Shown here piece by piece: positions 26,452 through 34,701 of a DNA stretch of 64,000 bases (positions within the stretch are counted from its first letter, which is position 1; each line of letters opens with the position of its first letter). Under the pieces are notes generated by a model, which saw only the letters and a list, made by a program, of their open reading frames with translations, ran no database searches and had not been told where the DNA came from. The stretch comes from Pseudomonadales bacterium (lineage in GTDB: Bacteria; Pseudomonadota; Gammaproteobacteria; Pseudomonadales; Halieaceae): positions 1 through 64,000 of the forward strand of contig JACKNV010000001.1 of NCBI GenBank assembly GCA_024234735.1, written 5' to 3'. The position numbers were made by a program, and so were the translations under genes.

Positions 26452-27972
26452 ATGCAATATCCCATGCCGGGGAGCCAGGGTGCCCCCTTCGAGTTCAAAA
26501 GCCGTTATCAAAACTATATTGGCGGTGAGTGGGTGGCGCCACTGGAAGGTGCATATTTCGACAACATATCGCCGGTCAACGGCCAGGCCTACTGCGAAGT
26601 GCCGCGCTCTACCCCCGCCGACCTGCGCGCGGCCCTGGATGCCGCCCACGCCGCCGCGGATGCCTGGGGCCGGACCTCCGCCGCGGAACGCTCCAATACC
26701 CTGCTGAGAATCGCCGATCGGCTGGAGGCCAATCTGGAAACCCTGGCCTACGTGGAGACCTGGGACAACGGCAAGGGTATCCGCGAGACGCTCAATGCCG
26801 ATATCCCCCTGCTGGTGGATCACTTTCGCTATTTCGCGGGGTGCCTGCGGGCCCAGGAGGGGTCGGCCGCGGAACTCGATGCGACCACCGTGTGCTACCA
26901 CTTTCACGAACCCCTTGGGGTGGTGGGCCAGATCATTCCCTGGAACTTTCCGCTGCTGATGGCCGGCTGGAAACTGGCGCCGGCGCTGGCGGCGGGTAAT
27001 TGCGTGGTACTCAAGCCGGCCGAGCAGACGCCCACCTCCATCCTGGTGATGATGGAGATCATCGGCGACCTGCTTCCCCCGGGCACGGTGAACATCCTCA
27101 ATGGTTACGGCGAGGAAATCGGCCAGGCCCTGGCCAGTTCCGATAGGATCGCCAAGATCGCCTTTACCGGCTCCACCGCGGTGGGGCATCTGATCCTGGC
27201 CAATGCCGCGAAAACGCTGATTCCCTCCACGGTGGAACTGGGCGGCAAGTCGCCCAATATCTTCTTCGAGGACGTCATGGCCCAGGAGGAGGATTTCATC
27301 AGCAAGTGCGTCGAGGGCGTGCTGCTGGGGTTCTTCAACCAGGGCGAGGTGTGTACCTGCCCCTCGCGGGCGCTGGTGCAGGAGAGTATCTACGGCGACT
27401 TTATCGAGCGGGTCCTGGCCAGGGCCAGGCATATCAAGCAGGGCAATCCGCTGGATACGGACACCATGGTGGGCGCGCAGGTTTCACTGGAGCAGTTCGA
27501 ACGGATCATGAGCTATATGGACGTGGCGCGCCAGGACGGCGCCCACTTCCTGCTGGGCGGCAACAAGGCGGCGGTGGGCAGCGATATTTCGGGGGGATAT
27601 TACATCGAGCCGACCCTGCTACAGGGCACCAACGACATGCGCGTGTTCCAGGAAGAGATCTTCGGGCCGACCCTGGGCGTGACCACTTTCAGCAACGAGG
27701 CCGAGGCGCTGGCGATCGCCAACGCCACCGAGTACGGGCTGGGCGCGGGCGTCTGGACCCGCGATACCAACCGGGCCTTTCGCATGGCGCGCGGTATCAA
27801 GGCCGGACGGGTATGGATGAACTGCTATCACGCCTACCCCGCGCATGCGGCATTCGGCGGTTACAAGAAATCCGGCATTGGCCGTGAAACCCACAAGATG
27901 GCGCTGGAGCACTACCAGCAGACCAAGAGCATGCTGGTGAGCCACGACATCAATCCCCTGGGCTTCTTCTAG
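26452..27972 (+). CDS. NAD-dependent acetaldehyde/aliphatic aldehyde dehydrogenase (ExaC-like)
   Basis: A 506-residue aldehyde dehydrogenase. Catalytic Cys301 is in NQGEVCTCPSR, the general-base Glu in TVELGGKSPNIFF, and the N-terminal YQNYIGGEWVAP plus C-terminal HDINPLGFF match the ExaC/AldB group, which oxidises acetaldehyde during ethanol growth and other short aldehydes. The ATG at 26452 is supported by TTGGAGAG; the open frame upstream into the divergent region is not family-like. It is divergent from the SDR operon, suggesting a shared regulator. Confidence 0.9.
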   Translation: MQYPMPGSQGAPFEFKSRYQNYIGGEWVAPLEGAYFDNISPVNGQAYCEVPRSTPADLRAALDAAHAAADAWGRTSAAERSNTLLRIADRLEANLETLAYVETWDNGKGIRETLNADIPLLVDHFRYFAGCLRAQEGSAAELDATTVCYHFHEPLGVVGQIIPWNFPLLMAGWKLAPALAAGNCVVLKPAEQTPTSILVMMEIIGDLLPPGTVNILNGYGEEIGQALASSDRIAKIAFTGSTAVGHLILANAAKTLIPSTVELGGKSPNIFFEDVMAQEEDFISKCVEGVLLGFFNQGEVCTCPSRALVQESIYGDFIERVLARARHIKQGNPLDTDTMVGAQVSLEQFERIMSYMDVARQDGAHFLLGGNKAAVGSDISGGYYIEPTLLQGTNDMRVFQEEIFGPTLGVTTFSNEAEALAIANATEYGLGAGVWTRDTNRAFRMARGIKAGRVWMNCYHAYPAHAAFGGYKKSGIGRETHKMALEHYQQTKSMLVSHDINPLGFF

Positions 27973-27990
27973 CGGCGGTCTCGCGGTTAT

Positions 27991-28623
27991 TCAGAAGCGG
28001 TACATCAGGCCGATATTGGCCTGTGCCTGGCTGTAGGTGTCGGACCTGACGGCGACAGTGCAGCCGCCGCTGCAAAATACCGTGCTGCTGCCGTTGAAGA
28101 AGGTCGGTATCCAGCGTGCGTCAAACCGCAGCAGCAGGTGTTCGCCGAGGCGGTAGTTGGCGCCGGCGGCCACCTGGGCGGAAAGCATGACTTCATCCTT
28201 CAGGGTCGAATCCCTGGGCGAGAAGAAACCCGCCCCGATGCCGGCCATGACGAAGGGTTCCAGGTTGCCCTGGGGGTAGTAGCTCATGGCCGTGAAGTGC
28301 ACGTGGGTGACGTCCATGTCCGGGTCACTGAGGCCGGCATTGGCGTCGAACCGGGTCTGCTCGTAGGAGACGAACAGGCCAATGCGCTGGTTCGGTTGGT
28401 TGGCGTACACGAAATCCACCGCCAGGTTGAAGCCTGCGGCGCCCTCCAGAGGGACGTCCTCCCCCGGCTCGCCGGTGCCGGGGGCAACCGTCGGTGGCTG
28501 GTCACTGGCACTGGCTACCTCGAAATCGGAGTTGTACATGTAGCCGACGGACAGGGTCACATCGGTGGCCAGTGATGCCCGGCTGCAGGCGAGCAATACC
28601 AGTAGGGTTAACGGTTTTTTCAC
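27991..28623 (-). CDS. outer-membrane beta-barrel protein
   Basis: A 210-residue exported protein starting at GTG, with a short signal peptide (KKPLTLLVLLACSRASLA). The mature part alternates hydrophobic and polar residues in strands such as GFNLAVDFVYA, FVMAGIGAGFF and LLLRFDARWIPTFF, and ends with an aromatic terminal residue in NIGLMYRF, the usual signature for BAM insertion. It resembles small OmpW/OmpA-like barrels. A Cys pair (FCSGGC) lies in a probable extracellular loop. The function is unknown. Confidence 0.78.
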   Translation of the reverse strand: MKKPLTLLVLLACSRASLATDVTLSVGYMYNSDFEVASASDQPPTVAPGTGEPGEDVPLEGAAGFNLAVDFVYANQPNQRIGLFVSYEQTRFDANAGLSDPDMDVTHVHFTAMSYYPQGNLEPFVMAGIGAGFFSPRDSTLKDEVMLSAQVAAGANYRLGEHLLLRFDARWIPTFFNGSSTVFCSGGCTVAVRSDTYSQAQANIGLMYRF

Positions 28624-28706
28624 GGTGTCTTCCTTGTTTGCGCCATGTTACTTCGCCGCCCGCGGCGCGCGCAATGCACTGTGGCGCGGGCGGCCGCCGC
28701 AAGCCT

Positions 28707-28735
28707 GGCATATCTGTACGGGCGTATGATATACC
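28707..28735. promoter_or_regulatory. extended dyad containing a -10-like TATGAT
   Basis: GGCATATC (28707-28714) is mirrored by GATATACC (28728-28735) with one mismatch, and inside it TACG mirrors CGTA. A -10-like TATGAT (28725-28730) lies within the right half. It is 37 bases upstream of the Na/Pi cotransporter gene and could be an operator over its promoter; no good -35 is visible. Confidence 0.45.
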
Positions 28736-28771
28736 TGCGGGCGATCGGTCAGCGGGGAGCGCATCACCTAC

Positions 28772-30409
28772 ATGGAACACCTGCAAGTACTCCTGGCAGG
28801 CCTCACGGCCGTCATTCTGTTTATCTTCGGCCTGGAAAACTTTTCCGCGGAAATCCAGCAGATTTCCGGGGAGCGCTTCCGCAGGTTCCTGGCCCGCGCC
28901 ACCAGTATTCCCCTGTTGGGCCTGCTCATCGGGGCCCTGGTGACCGCCGTCATCCAGTCCAGTTCAGCCACCTCGGTCATTGCCGTCAGCCTGGTCAACG
29001 CCGGGGTGTTGTCGTTCAAGAACAGCGTGGGCGTTATTTTCGGCGCCAACGTGGGCACCACCGTGACCGCGCAACTGGTGGCTTTCAAGCTCACCGCGTT
29101 CGCTCCGCTGCTGATCGTGCTCGGTTTCATCCTGTCGCTGGTGCGCTCGCGGCTGTCGATTTTCGGTAAATCCATATTTTATATCGGCTTCGTGTTTTTC
29201 AGCCTGGACCTGATCTCCACCGCCATGGCGCCGCTGCGCAACGATCCTGGCGTGGTGCGCTACCTCACCGAGCCGCACAACCCGTTTTTCGCACTGGCCG
29301 TCGGTTGCCTGTTTACCGCGGTGGTGCAGTCGAGTTCAGTGACCACGGGCCTGGCCATCATCTTTACCCAGCAGGGGCTGCTCAGCCTGGAAAATGCCGT
29401 GCCCATCATCATGGGGGCCAACATCGGCACGACCGCGACGGTACTGGTCACCATCTTCAAAATGGATCTCGCCGCCAAGAAGACGGCCCTGAGTCACCTG
29501 TTGTTCAATGTCGGCGGGGTCATACTGTTCATGCCGGTGTTCCTGCTGTACGGCGACCGACTGAACGACATCGATACCGCGCCGGCGATCGCCCTGGCGA
29601 ATATCCACCTGGTGTTCAACCTGGGCACCAGCCTGATATTCATCGTGTTTCTCGGCCCGTTCACGCGCCTGGTGGACAAACTGCTGGGCGAGGGCAAGAT
29701 GGACTTCCAGCGTCTGGAGATTCCCTCCATCGACACCCACTCGAATTTCGCCGAACTCAGGCAGCATCTCGAGAAGTCCCTGGGAGAGTTACTGTTGTTC
29801 CTGCAGGAAAACTACAACCTGGTCACCCTGAGCATCGAAACGAATTATCGCAGCGTATTCGAGGCCAGCGCCCGGCGCATCGAGTACGTGGATTTCCTCG
29901 AGCAGGAGTTTCGGGGGCAGTTTTCCCGCGCCGTCGAGCACGTCACCGATGAACTGGAGTCGCGGGAACTATTGCAACTGATAACCCGCTACGACTACCT
30001 GTTCCAGATACACGATTCCATCGACGACCTGTTCCAGGCCAAACTGACCATGAACAAACAGTATATTGAGCTGAAGAGCGACGTGCTGTTGATGGTACGT
30101 GAGCTGTCGAGTTACACCCTGGCACTGTTCGATGAACTCAACAAGGCGCGGGCCGCCGGACGGCCCGCCCAGGTGACCGACAGGGTGCGGGACCTGCGCA
30201 ACTGTCTGGAACAGGCCAATCGCGAACTGCTGCCCCTGCTGGTGCACCCGGACCGGCGCGACGCCGGCGCCCTGTCCAACTTCATTACCTATTCGCGCCG
30301 CCTGCTGGACAAACTGGTCAATTTCTCCCGCCTGAGCGCCGCCCGGCAGGATGAGGTCGCGCTGGATCAGGCCTCGCCAGAAACCGGCCGGAATCCCGGC
30401 CCGGACTAG
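28772..30409 (+). CDS. Na+/phosphate cotransporter family protein (NptA/YjbB type)
   Basis: A 545-residue inner-membrane protein. Two inverted Na/Pi repeats each carry the hallmark motif: VIQSSSATSVIAVSLVN near residue 67 and VVQSSSVTTGLAIIF near residue 188, each followed by GANVGTT or GANIGTT. The last 200 residues are soluble, helical and PhoU-like. In E. coli YjbB the family exports phosphate; import is also known elsewhere. No pho or pst genes are near. A dyad that may hold its promoter lies upstream. Confidence 0.9.
   Translation: MEHLQVLLAGLTAVILFIFGLENFSAEIQQISGERFRRFLARATSIPLLGLLIGALVTAVIQSSSATSVIAVSLVNAGVLSFKNSVGVIFGANVGTTVTAQLVAFKLTAFAPLLIVLGFILSLVRSRLSIFGKSIFYIGFVFFSLDLISTAMAPLRNDPGVVRYLTEPHNPFFALAVGCLFTAVVQSSSVTTGLAIIFTQQGLLSLENAVPIIMGANIGTTATVLVTIFKMDLAAKKTALSHLLFNVGGVILFMPVFLLYGDRLNDIDTAPAIALANIHLVFNLGTSLIFIVFLGPFTRLVDKLLGEGKMDFQRLEIPSIDTHSNFAELRQHLEKSLGELLLFLQENYNLVTLSIETNYRSVFEASARRIEYVDFLEQEFRGQFSRAVEHVTDELESRELLQLITRYDYLFQIHDSIDDLFQAKLTMNKQYIELKSDVLLMVRELSSYTLALFDELNKARAAGRPAQVTDRVRDLRNCLEQANRELLPLLVHPDRRDAGALSNFITYSRRLLDKLVNFSRLSAARQDEVALDQASPETGRNPGPD
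30384..30404. terminator. GC-rich hairpin at the end of the cotransporter gene
   Basis: GGCCGG and CCGGCC pair around AATC, extended by two further CC/GG pairs across one bulged base. It covers the last codons before the stop at 30409 and faces the convergent marC-like gene. No T-tract follows. Confidence 0.3.
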
Positions 30410-30424
30410 GGCGCTGGCGCGGCG

Positions 30425-31051
30425 TCAGAGCAGGCCGCTGTTGGCGATGCCGTCAAAGATGAATTGCACCGCCAGGGCGCACAGCAGCACACCCATCACC
30501 CGGGTTATCACATGCATGCCGATAATCCCGAGCAACTGCTGGATGCGGCTGGCCAATAGCATGCCGATGCAGGTGAGCAACAGCATCACCAGCAGGCAGC
30601 CCAGCACGATAGCCTGGCGGGTGAGGTCGCCCTCGGCATCGGCCATCAACAGGATGGCAGCGCCCATCGAGCCGGGGCCGGCGATCAACGGCGTGGCGAT
30701 GGGAAACACTGAAATGTCCTGCTTCAATAGCGCTTCCTGTTCCTCCTCATCGGTGGTGGAGGTGCCGCCGGTGGTGCGGGCGAAGACCATTTCGATGCCG
30801 ATCAGCAACAGCAGGATGCCGCCGGCGGTGCGCAGTGCGGCCAGGGAAATGCCCAGGCTGCCCAGCAGCACTTCGCCGACCAGGGCAAACGTCACCAGGA
30901 TGGCGGTGGCGATCAGGGTGCCGCGAATGGCCATGGAACGGCGGTGCTGCAGGGTTGCCTTGCCGGTCAATGCGGCAAAGATCGCGGCGACGTCCAGGGG
31001 GCCGATGGTGGCGAAAAACGTGGCCAGGGAGAGGGCGGCGGTCTCGATCAT
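30425..31051 (-). CDS. MarC-family membrane protein
   Basis: A 208-residue inner-membrane protein with six hydrophobic segments and MarC signatures: FFATIGPLDVAAIF at the N-terminus, FPIATPLIAGPGSMGAAIL in the middle and RVMGVLLCALAVQFIFDGI at the end. The family was once linked to multiple antibiotic resistance but has no proven transport function. It is the downstream partner of the heme N-demethylase-like gene, which it overlaps by four bases. Confidence 0.88.
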   Translation of the reverse strand: MIETAALSLATFFATIGPLDVAAIFAALTGKATLQHRRSMAIRGTLIATAILVTFALVGEVLLGSLGISLAALRTAGGILLLLIGIEMVFARTTGGTSTTDEEEQEALLKQDISVFPIATPLIAGPGSMGAAILLMADAEGDLTRQAIVLGCLLVMLLLTCIGMLLASRIQQLLGIIGMHVITRVMGVLLCALAVQFIFDGIANSGLL

Positions 31052-31950
31052 CGCGCCACCTCCTGTCGCACGGGCGCTGGGTCGTCCTGGCGCTCGCGCC
31101 ACACCGCCAGGGCGGGAGCCAGCCTGTCCACGCCCTTGTAGCGGGCCAAGGCGGGGGGCATGTGGTCGATCGCGGCGAACAGGGCCGGCAGGGCGCCGGG
31201 GATCGCCTGCAGTGAGGCCAGCGGGTGCAGGTACACCCGGATGGTAAAGGCAATGGCCCCGGAGCGGGGCAGGCGCACCAGGCTCTGGCGCTCGCTGCGG
31301 TAGTACAGGGCGGTCGTCGCGTCTACCGCTTCGCGCGCCTCCAGCGGAGGGTAAAGCAGGTCGTTGTCCTGCAGCGCCCAGTTGCCGCGGGTCACCGGAT
31401 GCTGTGGTTTCAGGTGCTCGAAAAAGCGGTCGATGCGCGGCGTCAGCGCCTGGTGGAAACCGGGTACCGGATCGTGGATCTCCCGCATGGGACGCTCGAA
31501 CTTGTCCGCCAGGCGCCAGTGGCTGGGGCTGCACAGGCTCGCTGCGGTGAGACAGTATTCGCCGTGCAGCTTCTCCATGATCACCAGGTCGTCGGCCACC
31601 CACAGGGAGCAGTTCCAGAGGGGCTCATCACCCTCGATGGGGGTGGCGTAATCGCCGGCGCGGCAGTACAGGTTTGCGCCGTTCCGCTCATAGGCCGCTG
31701 GCTGTTCGGTCAACAGGTGCTGTAACAGCATGGCGGCCAGTTCTTCCCGGGCTGGCAGCGAGCCGGGGGTGGCGCGGCTCACCTGGTCCGTCAGCAGCGC
31801 CTTCTGCTGCAACTTGTGGCGGTGATAGTCGCCCAGGTGATTGTCGGTCTCGATCCACTGCCCCCGCCCCAGGGGCGTAAGGCCCATGTGCAGCACGTGT
31901 AGCTGCTGGAGGTGGGGCAGATAGCGTGGGGTGTCGTTGTCGTAGAGCAC
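31048..31950 (-). CDS. heme-dependent oxidative N-demethylase-like protein (DUF3445)
   Basis: A 300-residue protein of the DUF3445 family, whose characterised relative is the catalytic subunit of a heme-dependent oxidative N-demethylase acting on dimethylamine. Family-like stretches include MGLTPLGRGQWIETD near the N-terminus, WRLADKFERPMREIHDPVPG and the C-terminal LARYKGVDRLAPAL. It starts at GTG. The ferredoxin-reductase-like partner subunits of the known enzyme are absent; instead marC follows with an ATGA overlap. The substrate and even the enzymatic activity are uncertain here. Confidence 0.75.
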   Translation of the reverse strand: MLYDNDTPRYLPHLQQLHVLHMGLTPLGRGQWIETDNHLGDYHRHKLQQKALLTDQVSRATPGSLPAREELAAMLLQHLLTEQPAAYERNGANLYCRAGDYATPIEGDEPLWNCSLWVADDLVIMEKLHGEYCLTAASLCSPSHWRLADKFERPMREIHDPVPGFHQALTPRIDRFFEHLKPQHPVTRGNWALQDNDLLYPPLEAREAVDATTALYYRSERQSLVRLPRSGAIAFTIRVYLHPLASLQAIPGALPALFAAIDHMPPALARYKGVDRLAPALAVWRERQDDPAPVRQEVAR

Positions 31951-32049
31951 GGTTACAATGGTCGGGAGTTCAGTGACAGATAATTATCGCCGATGCCGGC
32001 AGCGAGTGCCACGGTCAGGGGTGTGGATATTGAAGGGAGCGGAAGTGCG

Positions 32050-32835
32050 ATGAGGCAATTCGGGGATGTGCAGCTGGAGCAGCACGGTCACGTCGCGGTG
32101 GTGGAAATGCAGCGACCACCCTACAACTTTTTCGACGCGGCCCTGGTGGGCGCCCTTGCCGATGCGCTGGACTTCCTCGATGAGCTGGACGAATGCCGGG
32201 CCGTGGTGCTGGCCGCCCAGGGCCGGGCGTTCAGTGCCGGAGCGGATTTCCAGGCGGAATCCGGCCAGGCGCTGTTCGAGACCGGCTCCGAACGCAGCGC
32301 CGGTGATTTGTACCGGCATGCGGTGCGTCTGTATCGCAATCGCAAACCTGTGGTGGCGGCCATTCAGGGCGCGGCTGTGGGCGGTGGCCTGGGCCTGGCC
32401 CTGGTGGCCGATTTTCGCGTGGTGTGCGAGCACAGCCGTTTCGCCGCCAACTTCGTCCAGCTCGGGGTGCACGCGGGTTTTGGTATCAGTCACGTGCTGC
32501 CGCGCATTGTCGGCCTGCAGCACGCCAGCCTGATGCTGTATACCGGGCGGCGGGTCGGCCCCGAGGAGGCGCTGCGGATGGGCCTGGCCGATGTGATGTG
32601 CAGTGCCGAACAGCTGCGTGAGCGAGCCATAGCCCTGGCGCAGGAAATCGCCAGCGCTGCGCCGCTGGCGGTGGAATCCACGCGGGCGACCCTGCGTCAG
32701 GGCCTGGCCGACGCGGTGGAGCAGCAACTGCAGCGCGAGTTCTCCGAGCAACTGCGCCTGGCCGCCACGGCCGACCACGCCGAGGGCATTCGGGCGGTGA
32801 GCGAGCGGCGCGCGGGCGATTTCAGGCGCCACTGA
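32050..32835 (+). CDS. enoyl-CoA hydratase/isomerase family protein
   Basis: A 261-residue crotonase-fold protein. The oxyanion-hole segments are AFSAGADFQ and QGAAVGGGLGLALVADFR. One typical catalytic Glu position lies in the region around NFVQLGVHAGFG, where the usual P-E-x pair is not evident, so a simple hydratase activity is not assured. The ATG at 32050 follows GGGAGCGGAAG; an in-frame ATG at 31993 adds 19 residues. It is divergent from the DUF3445 gene and stands alone. Confidence 0.8.
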   Translation: MRQFGDVQLEQHGHVAVVEMQRPPYNFFDAALVGALADALDFLDELDECRAVVLAAQGRAFSAGADFQAESGQALFETGSERSAGDLYRHAVRLYRNRKPVVAAIQGAAVGGGLGLALVADFRVVCEHSRFAANFVQLGVHAGFGISHVLPRIVGLQHASLMLYTGRRVGPEEALRMGLADVMCSAEQLRERAIALAQEIASAAPLAVESTRATLRQGLADAVEQQLQREFSEQLRLAATADHAEGIRAVSERRAGDFRRH

Positions 32836-32949
32836 GGCGCGGGTTTGATTTCCCAGCCTTTGTCCTGCGGATTCTCCATGTCGCCTTGTGGCGCGCCGGC
32901 TCATCGTCCATGCTGCGACACAGGACAGATTCCTGAAACGAGGCGAATG

Positions 32950-32975
32950 CCGCCCGGCAACAGCGGGCGGTTGCC
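32950..32975 (+). promoter_or_regulatory. two mutually exclusive hairpins in a leader
   Basis: CCGCCCG (32950-32956) pairs with CGGGCGG (32964-32970); alternatively GGCAA (32956-32960, using the same bases) pairs with TTGCC at 32971-32975. The two cannot form together. They lie 30-55 bases upstream of the next start codon. This could be a switch-like leader or chance in GC-rich DNA. Confidence 0.3.
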
Positions 32976-33004
32976 TGCACCAGCGGCCAGGCGGGAGCAT
33001 TGCC

Positions 33005-34132
33005 ATGTTATCCAGATTTGACGATTATCCGATTCACCAGACCGCCGAGCCCCTGGCTCACACCGCGAGCAGTGACCGCTGCACCTACGATCGCTACTGG
33101 TACAACGGCCACGCCCGGGACGGCAGTTTCTATTTCGGCATCGCCCTGTGCCGCTATCCCAATCTCGGCATCCTGGACTGCAGCCTCAGCCTGGCGGTGG
33201 ACGGCCACCAGTATGCCTTTCACGGCTCGCGGCGGGCGCCGCAGGAGCCCACGGAGACCGAGGTAGGCCCTTTCGCGCTGCACATCCTGGAGCCCATGGG
33301 GCGCCACCGGGTGGTGATCGTCGGCAACGATACCGGCATCGAGTGCGACCTGCTGTTCACCCCCTGCACCGCCTGTATCGAGGAGGGGCGCCAGACCCTG
33401 CGCAACGAGCGCCATCTGGTGATGGATGCCACCCGGCTGGACCAGTTCGGCCGCTGGGAGGGCTGGATACGCTATGACGGCAGGCAGTTGCAGGTCGATG
33501 GCCGCAGCACCGTCGGCATCAAGGACCGCTCCTGGGGTATTCGCCCGGTGGGCGCCCCCTACGGCGGCGGCGCGCCGCTGGCGGACTACCAGGCGATTCA
33601 TTTCAACTGGCTGCCCCTGCACTGGGAGGATGAGTGCAGCCTGGCGGGCTGGTTCGAGGACGCCGAGGGCAACCAGTGGCACAGCGACCAGTGCTTTCTG
33701 CCGCGCTACGACGCCATGGAGGATATTCCCGGCACCCAGGACCCCGGTAGCCGGGTATGGCAGGGGGCGGTGCAACATCGGCTGGTCATGATACCCGGTA
33801 CCCGCCTGGCGTCGTCGGCGGTTATCACCATGCAGGATCGCTCGGGGCAGAGCATGGACGTTACCCTGCAGCCGTTGCTGGTGCACCGCATGAAAGGCCT
33901 GGGCTACCAACACCCCCAGTGGGGCCACGGCACGTGGCACGGTGAACTGGCCATCGCCGGCGAAAGCTGGCGGGACGGTGACCTGGACCCGCTGGCGCTG
34001 GAGAACATCCACGTGCAGCAGGTGGTCACTGCCCGCTGTGGCGAGCGAGTGGGACATGGCGTGCTGGAGCAATTGCATATCGGCCCGTCCGCGGTCCACG
34101 GTTTTGCCGACTGGTTTGACGGCGCCAAGTAA
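33005..34132 (+). CDS. uncharacterised protein, possibly CrtC/AttH-like beta fold
   Basis: A 375-residue soluble protein without signal peptide or membrane segment. It is rich in Trp, Gly and His, with stretches like RYWYNGHARDGSFYFG, KDRSWGIRPVGAPYGGG and HPQWGHGTWHGELAI that recall the lipocalin-like repeats of hydroxyneurosporene-synthase (CrtC)/AttH proteins. This resemblance is a weak impression, not a family assignment. It stands alone, with 170 bases of leader containing competing hairpins. I assign no function. Confidence 0.65.
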   Translation: MLSRFDDYPIHQTAEPLAHTASSDRCTYDRYWYNGHARDGSFYFGIALCRYPNLGILDCSLSLAVDGHQYAFHGSRRAPQEPTETEVGPFALHILEPMGRHRVVIVGNDTGIECDLLFTPCTACIEEGRQTLRNERHLVMDATRLDQFGRWEGWIRYDGRQLQVDGRSTVGIKDRSWGIRPVGAPYGGGAPLADYQAIHFNWLPLHWEDECSLAGWFEDAEGNQWHSDQCFLPRYDAMEDIPGTQDPGSRVWQGAVQHRLVMIPGTRLASSAVITMQDRSGQSMDVTLQPLLVHRMKGLGYQHPQWGHGTWHGELAIAGESWRDGDLDPLALENIHVQQVVTARCGERVGHGVLEQLHIGPSAVHGFADWFDGAK

Positions 34133-34171
34133 TGCGCGGCGGGCAGCTGACCTTCCGTTGGGCAGAAAGCG

Positions 34172-34200
34172 TTGACGTCCGGGGTGTCCGTCCGCATAAA
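34172..34200 (+). promoter_or_regulatory. predicted sigma-70-type promoter of the encapsulated-ferritin gene
   Basis: TTGACG (34172-34177) lies 17 bases before CATAAA (34195-34200). A transcript from about 34207 would carry a strong Shine-Dalgarno (AAGGAGGAGA at 34228-34237) ahead of the ATG at 34244. Confidence 0.55.
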
Positions 34201-34243
34201 ATGGGTGCCAGACATCCGGTCAATCACAAGGAGGAGACACAAT

Positions 34244-34531
34244 ATGGCAAATGAGGGCTACCACGAACCGGTCAACGAATTGTCGGACGAAACCCGCGAC
34301 ATGCACCGCGCGATCATTTCCCTGATGGAGGAACTGGAGGCGGTGGACTGGTACAACCAGCGCGTGGACGTCTGCAAGGACGACGATCTCAAGGCCATCC
34401 TGGCCCACAACCGGGACGAGGAAAAGGAACACGCGGCGATGATTCTGGAGTGGATCCGGCGTCGCGACCCCACTTTCGACAGTGAACTCAAGGACTATCT
34501 GTTCACCGACAAGCCCATCGCCCACAAGTAG
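34244..34531 (+). CDS. encapsulated ferritin-like protein (EncFtn), lacking a cargo tail
   Basis: A 95-residue protein strongly resembling the Rhodospirillum rubrum EncFtn ferroxidase: the core MEELEAVDWYNQRVD and ILAHNRDEEKEHAAM align without gaps. By that alignment the ferroxidase ligands are Glu30, Glu60 and His63, with Trp36 and Tyr37 beside them. EncFtn forms decameric rings that oxidise Fe(II) inside encapsulin shells (known). Here the protein stops soon after the second helix with YLFTDKPIAHK, so the C-terminal extension with the encapsulin-targeting peptide is missing, and no encapsulin gene is adjacent. It may work free in the cytoplasm or join a shell encoded elsewhere by another means. 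Confidence 0.9.
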   Translation: MANEGYHEPVNELSDETRDMHRAIISLMEELEAVDWYNQRVDVCKDDDLKAILAHNRDEEKEHAAMILEWIRRRDPTFDSELKDYLFTDKPIAHK

Positions 34532-34544
34532 TATTCCAGCCCCC

Positions 34545-34568
34545 GCCGGGGAGCAAATGCTTCCCGGC
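34545..34568 (+). terminator. hairpin after the encapsulated-ferritin gene
   Basis: GCCGGGGAGC and GCTTCCCGGC form a ten-pair stem (one G-T wobble) around AAAT, 13 bases after the stop codon. No T-tract follows. It would separate this single-gene unit from the lipase gene. Confidence 0.55.
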
Positions 34569-34666
34569 TGCCAATCTGGCCGGAAACAACCCCTTTTCGA
34601 TCAAGGAATTGCCAAAAACACGCTTGTCAAGAGTGTGATTGTGGTAAATCGGCGCTAGGTTGAATC

Positions 34667-34688
34667 CATAGTATGTTTTTCAACTATG
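34667..34688 (+). promoter_or_regulatory. hairpin touching the lipase Shine-Dalgarno
   Basis: CATAGT (34667-34672) is complementary to ACTATG (34683-34688) around a T-rich ten-base loop. The right arm ends on the first G of the GAGG Shine-Dalgarno (34688-34691) of the gene starting at 34702. Confidence 0.3.
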
Positions 34689-34701
34689 AGGTAGTGAATC
34701 G

